Below are positions 4,318 through 6,802 of a stretch of 6,802 nucleotides of DNA, in pieces (the stretch's first letter is position 1; the number at the start of each line of letters is the position of its first letter). The position numbers were made by a program, and so were the translations under genes. Source of the DNA: an uncultured Prevotella sp. (GTDB lineage Bacteria > Bacteroidota > Bacteroidia > Bacteroidales > Bacteroidaceae); the NCBI GenBank assembly GCA_934183355.1, contig CAKPST010000073.1:1-6802 (forward strand), written 5' to 3'. The notes under the pieces are model-generated. The model was not told the DNA's origin, did no database searches, and saw only the letters and a program-made list of their open reading frames with translations.

Positions 4318-6438
4318 TTACTTTACGACAAACTTTCTGCCGTTCTGTACGTAGATGCCACTCGGGAGCTGCTTGCCGTTGACGCGCTGTCCCTGGAGGT
4401 TGTATACAGGAGCCTCTGGGTTGAGACCGCCCTCTACATGAATCTTGTCGATAGATGTAGCCTCGCCGCCGATGTTGAGCATGCACGAAGATGCAGATGT
4501 GCCAGCAGGGAGGATGAAGAAGGCGCGGAATGCCTTGGCATTACCAGTATTGTTCAACTTCACGATCTGATCCTTAGAGTTGATGCCGGCAACAGTGTAA
4601 GAGTTATATTTCTCTACAATGTTCTCCGGTGAATAGATGCCAGTGAACTGAATGCCGCCCTGTGTTGTCAATACCTCAGGCTTACCTTCCTTAACAACTA
4701 CATTCGCAAATGTGTATGATGTTCTTTCATTAACAGGCATAATCAAATAAGGCTTGTTAGCCTCGATTGCTATAGCCGGTGTGAAGTTAACCATTTTATC
4801 ATTAGCTTTCACGTCGAATGCCATCACCTGTGTTTTCTCACCAAACTGAGCATTAATCTGCTCGGCTGTGATGTCGAACGGAACGATGAATGTATTCCAA
4901 CCATCGTTGTAGAGCGTGCGGTTGAGGGTTACGTTGGCGTTGTCATAAGGAACGATGGTGTTGACGTCATCCTCGTTGTAGGTGAAATCCTTTGCCTTGG
5001 GGAGTTCTACAGTAACCTTGATAGTATTTACTCGTGCTTGTTTGGAATGTTTAATCTTAACCTCAGTTGCATTCCCTTCCCAAATAAAGGTTGTTTGTGT
5101 AGCCGTACTTTTACCGTCATTTGAATTCAATCTATCAAGAGGATAATCGGTGTCGTTTCCTTCCATCTCGATTTTCAAAATATTGCCTCGTGTTGTAGAT
5201 ATTGTTGTTGTAGCATTAGCATACAATCTATATTCACCATAATTGAAATTAGCATTTGTTGAAGATATTGTCTCTCCATATTTTGTCAATTTATTGGTAC
5301 TTTTATCCACACCAGCAGTAAATGTCACAACACATTCAGATATTTGAGTATTCTTTACTGTAAGTTCATATGAAACAGTTGCAGGCTTGTATGTCTCATT
5401 GCCAGCAAAGTTTGCAGAGATAATGGTAGTGCCTTCATCACAAAGCATAAGCTCGCCAGTTTTCTTATCTACCATAGCCACATTTTCATTACTACTGCTG
5501 TAAGTAACCTTAAGACTATTTGGATTTGCCAATGTCACATAAGTGTGTGTATTGCCGTCAATATCCTTCTTGTCTGCTACCCATGAACTTGCACTAAATC
5601 CGAGACCATTGTCAGCAGAACGGCTATCAACTACATTAAGTTCAAAAGAAGCCTTTCCTGCTTTATATGTTGCATCACCTGCGAATGAAGCTGTAATAGT
5701 GGTGGTTCCTTCTTTTAGCAATTCAATATCACCATCTGTAGTTACCGTAGCTACTTCATTGTTGCTACTTGTGTACGTAATGCTAGTAATATTATTAGGG
5801 TTTGTGAAGAATTTAACATTTGTAGGGAAGAAACATGTTTCATTCAAATCAATAGTCTTGCTTGCTTCTGCATATTTGAAGCCAGGATCGAGCAGATTGG
5901 AATTGACTTCCTTTTTGTATATTTGAGGAATTATTGGATTTGATTTAGTTGAATAATTTTTAAACGCCTTGTTAGATATCGAATAAGAAATATATCTATC
6001 AGTTACTCCTATAAAAGAAATCTTAGCAGCATTATCTTTACCAATGGTTATTTTTAACGTTTTGGCATTCTTCTTGTTTGGCTCAATAGAAATATCTGTG
6101 CCTGAAGCACCACTTAAATAACCAGACACAAACTTTATATACCAATTACTTGACGAGCTCTCTAATGTGAATACTTGAAAACCATCAACCCAATTAATCA
6201 CATTGTTATTTATAATTACATTTTTAACTGGATTAAATTTATTATTCTTACTAATAAATTCACCTGCAGCAACATAGCTTGTACCGTTTTTAGCAACAAG
6301 AATGAACTCATCACCATCGTTCAGATCAGAAACATTTGTCACCAATTTGTACGTATCGCCTACGCCTGCCCATCCCGCAGTCCACAGAGTTGCGAGTAGC
6401 ATTACCATCAATAATCGTAAATGTTTAATCATAATCAT
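4318..6438 (-). CDS. Large secreted protein with Ig-like (BIG_2-type) repeats and a C-terminal sorting-like tail
   Basis: A 706-residue exported protein of unknown role. Domains: signal peptide (1 to about 24, LLMVMLLATLWTAGWA); an unassigned beta-rich domain (about 28-175) starting YKLVTNVSDLNDGDEFILVA and ending IPQIYKK; two Ig-like repeats (about 185-269 and 280-362), each with a TYxSSNxxVAxV strand, an EGTTxIxAxFAGxxTYK turn and a terminal strand; a beta-sandwich-like domain (about 366-477) with TISTTRGNILKIEMEG and FIWEGNATEVKIKH; a module with LYNDGWNTFIVPFDIT (509-524) typical of Prevotella surface proteins; and a 30-residue tail, VYNLQGQRVNGKQLPSGIYV then NGRKFVVK, resembling type IX secretion sorting tails. 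No catalytic motif is seen. Binding or adhesion is plausible but inferred. Met1 and Met3 are both possible starts. The 5' part is clearly more AT-rich than the last 650 bases, which suggests module shuffling. The short acidic protein follows downstream. Confidence 0.85.
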   Translation of the reverse strand: MIMIKHLRLLMVMLLATLWTAGWAGVGDTYKLVTNVSDLNDGDEFILVAKNGTSYVAAGEFISKNNKFNPVKNVIINNNVINWVDGFQVFTLESSSSNWYIKFVSGYLSGASGTDISIEPNKKNAKTLKITIGKDNAAKISFIGVTDRYISYSISNKAFKNYSTKSNPIIPQIYKKEVNSNLLDPGFKYAEASKTIDLNETCFFPTNVKFFTNPNNITSITYTSSNNEVATVTTDGDIELLKEGTTTITASFAGDATYKAGKASFELNVVDSRSADNGLGFSASSWVADKKDIDGNTHTYVTLANPNSLKVTYSSSNENVAMVDKKTGELMLCDEGTTIISANFAGNETYKPATVSYELTVKNTQISECVVTFTAGVDKSTNKLTKYGETISSTNANFNYGEYRLYANATTTISTTRGNILKIEMEGNDTDYPLDRLNSNDGKSTATQTTFIWEGNATEVKIKHSKQARVNTIKVTVELPKAKDFTYNEDDVNTIVPYDNANVTLNRTLYNDGWNTFIVPFDITAEQINAQFGEKTQVMAFDVKANDKMVNFTPAIAIEANKPYLIMPVNERTSYTFANVVVKEGKPEVLTTQGGIQFTGIYSPENIVEKYNSYTVAGINSKDQIVKLNNTGNAKAFRAFFILPAGTSASSCMLNIGGEATSIDKIHVEGGLNPEAPVYNLQGQRVNGKQLPSGIYVQNGRKFVVK

Positions 6439-6722
6439 AAGTTTTTAAAAGTTAGAAAAATGTTTAATTTTATAGTTAGGTTTGTCGGCATTGCTGTCGG
6501 CTATTTTTTTAGGTTTGTTTAGAATATCAGATGATAACTATCTAATACAGGTGCAAAATTACACTAAGTATATTACAAAAAGGACACAAAATGATTAAAT
6601 ATAGTTAAAACGGGGATTTTGTAGGCGAACACCGAAGAGTAAGGGCATAATATGGTTTAAAAACATGTCCTTATGTTCTTATGTCTTTAAAAACCATGTT
6701 CTTATGTATGTGAATATGGGAA
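6439..6722. other. AT-rich spacer between tRNA terminator and the Ig-like protein gene
   Basis: No gene is seen. The stretch holds the candidate -7 box at 6554-6561, a direct repeat in the presumed leader (TTAGGTTTGT at 6476-6485 and 6509-6518) and a run of short CTTATGT and TTTAAAAAC repeats at 6652-6708. The segment around 6610-6650 has no feature I can name. Confidence 0.5.
6554..6561 (-). promoter_or_regulatory. Candidate -7 box for the Ig-like protein gene
   Basis: TAATTTTG on the minus strand fits TAnnTTTG and is identical to the box proposed for the sulfatase. No TTTG stands at the right distance upstream. Transcription from here would give a leader of about 110 bases. Confidence 0.35.
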
Positions 6723-6724
6723 AT

Positions 6725-6757
6725 AAAAAAAGTGGATAAGTCTGTCGACTTATCCAC
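6725..6757 (-). terminator. Intrinsic terminator of the tRNA gene
   Basis: A perfect 11-bp stem, GTGGATAAGTC (6732-6742) with GACTTATCCAC (6747-6757), four-base loop, begins 9 bases past the tRNA 3' end. It is followed on the minus strand by seven T's (6731-6725). Confidence 0.9.
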
Positions 6758-6766
6758 CCTGTTGTG

Positions 6767-6802
6767 TGGGCGTTGACGGATTCGAACCGCCGACCCTCTG
6801 CT
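6767..6802 (-). tRNA. 3' half of a tRNA gene, probably tRNA-Val, cut by the window edge
   Basis: Read on the minus strand, the segment gives the 3' side of the anticodon stem (GCAGA), the variable loop, a T-arm with stem GGCGG/CCGTC and loop TTCGAAT, the acceptor strand AACGCCC and discriminator A (6767). The next bases are CAC, so CCA is not encoded and must be added afterwards. The run GGTCGGCGGTTCGA followed by CCGTCA resembles bacterial tRNA-Val, but the anticodon lies beyond the edge, so the isotype is inferred. A terminator follows immediately. Confidence 0.85.

Overview
The window looks like a chromosomal segment from a gut or oral Bacteroidales species, most likely Prevotella or a close relative. 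Evidence: AT-rich intergenic DNA, no clear Shine-Dalgarno sequences, -7 boxes of the Bacteroidetes form TAnnTTTG, a serine-type sulfatase, a short 'Y..P' acidic protein of a kind common in Prevotella, and a secreted Ig-like protein with a C-terminal tail resembling a type IX sorting tail. The genus is inferred.

All recognised genes are on the minus strand, so the region reads from right to left. At the right edge is the 3' half of a tRNA gene (probably tRNA-Val; the anticodon lies outside the window), with a strong intrinsic terminator. Next is a 706-residue secreted surface protein with two Ig-like repeats, followed 67 bases later by a 65-residue acidic protein. A 12-bp terminator hairpin closes this probable two-gene unit.

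A compact free-standing element follows: a consensus promoter (TTTG, 19-base spacer, TATCTTTG), about 60 transcribed bases, then a hairpin and T7. This is a candidate small RNA (3832-3893) and the most interesting object in the window. Beyond it lie a single-gene periplasmic sulfatase, a nucleotidyltransferase with its own promoter and strong terminator, and a small PglC-like sugar-phosphate transferase that would start building a polyprenol-linked glycan.

The left 389 bases hold no convincing gene but are rich in repeats: a two-hairpin element, a 30-bp direct repeat, a 22-bp tandem repeat in four copies, and a nested set of inverted repeats.

Functionally, the nucleotidyltransferase and sugar transferase suggest surface glycan synthesis, the sulfatase suggests use of sulfated host or dietary glycans, and the Ig-like protein is a surface or secreted product. 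Promoters and terminators separate most of these genes, so this looks like neighbouring independent units, not one dedicated pathway.
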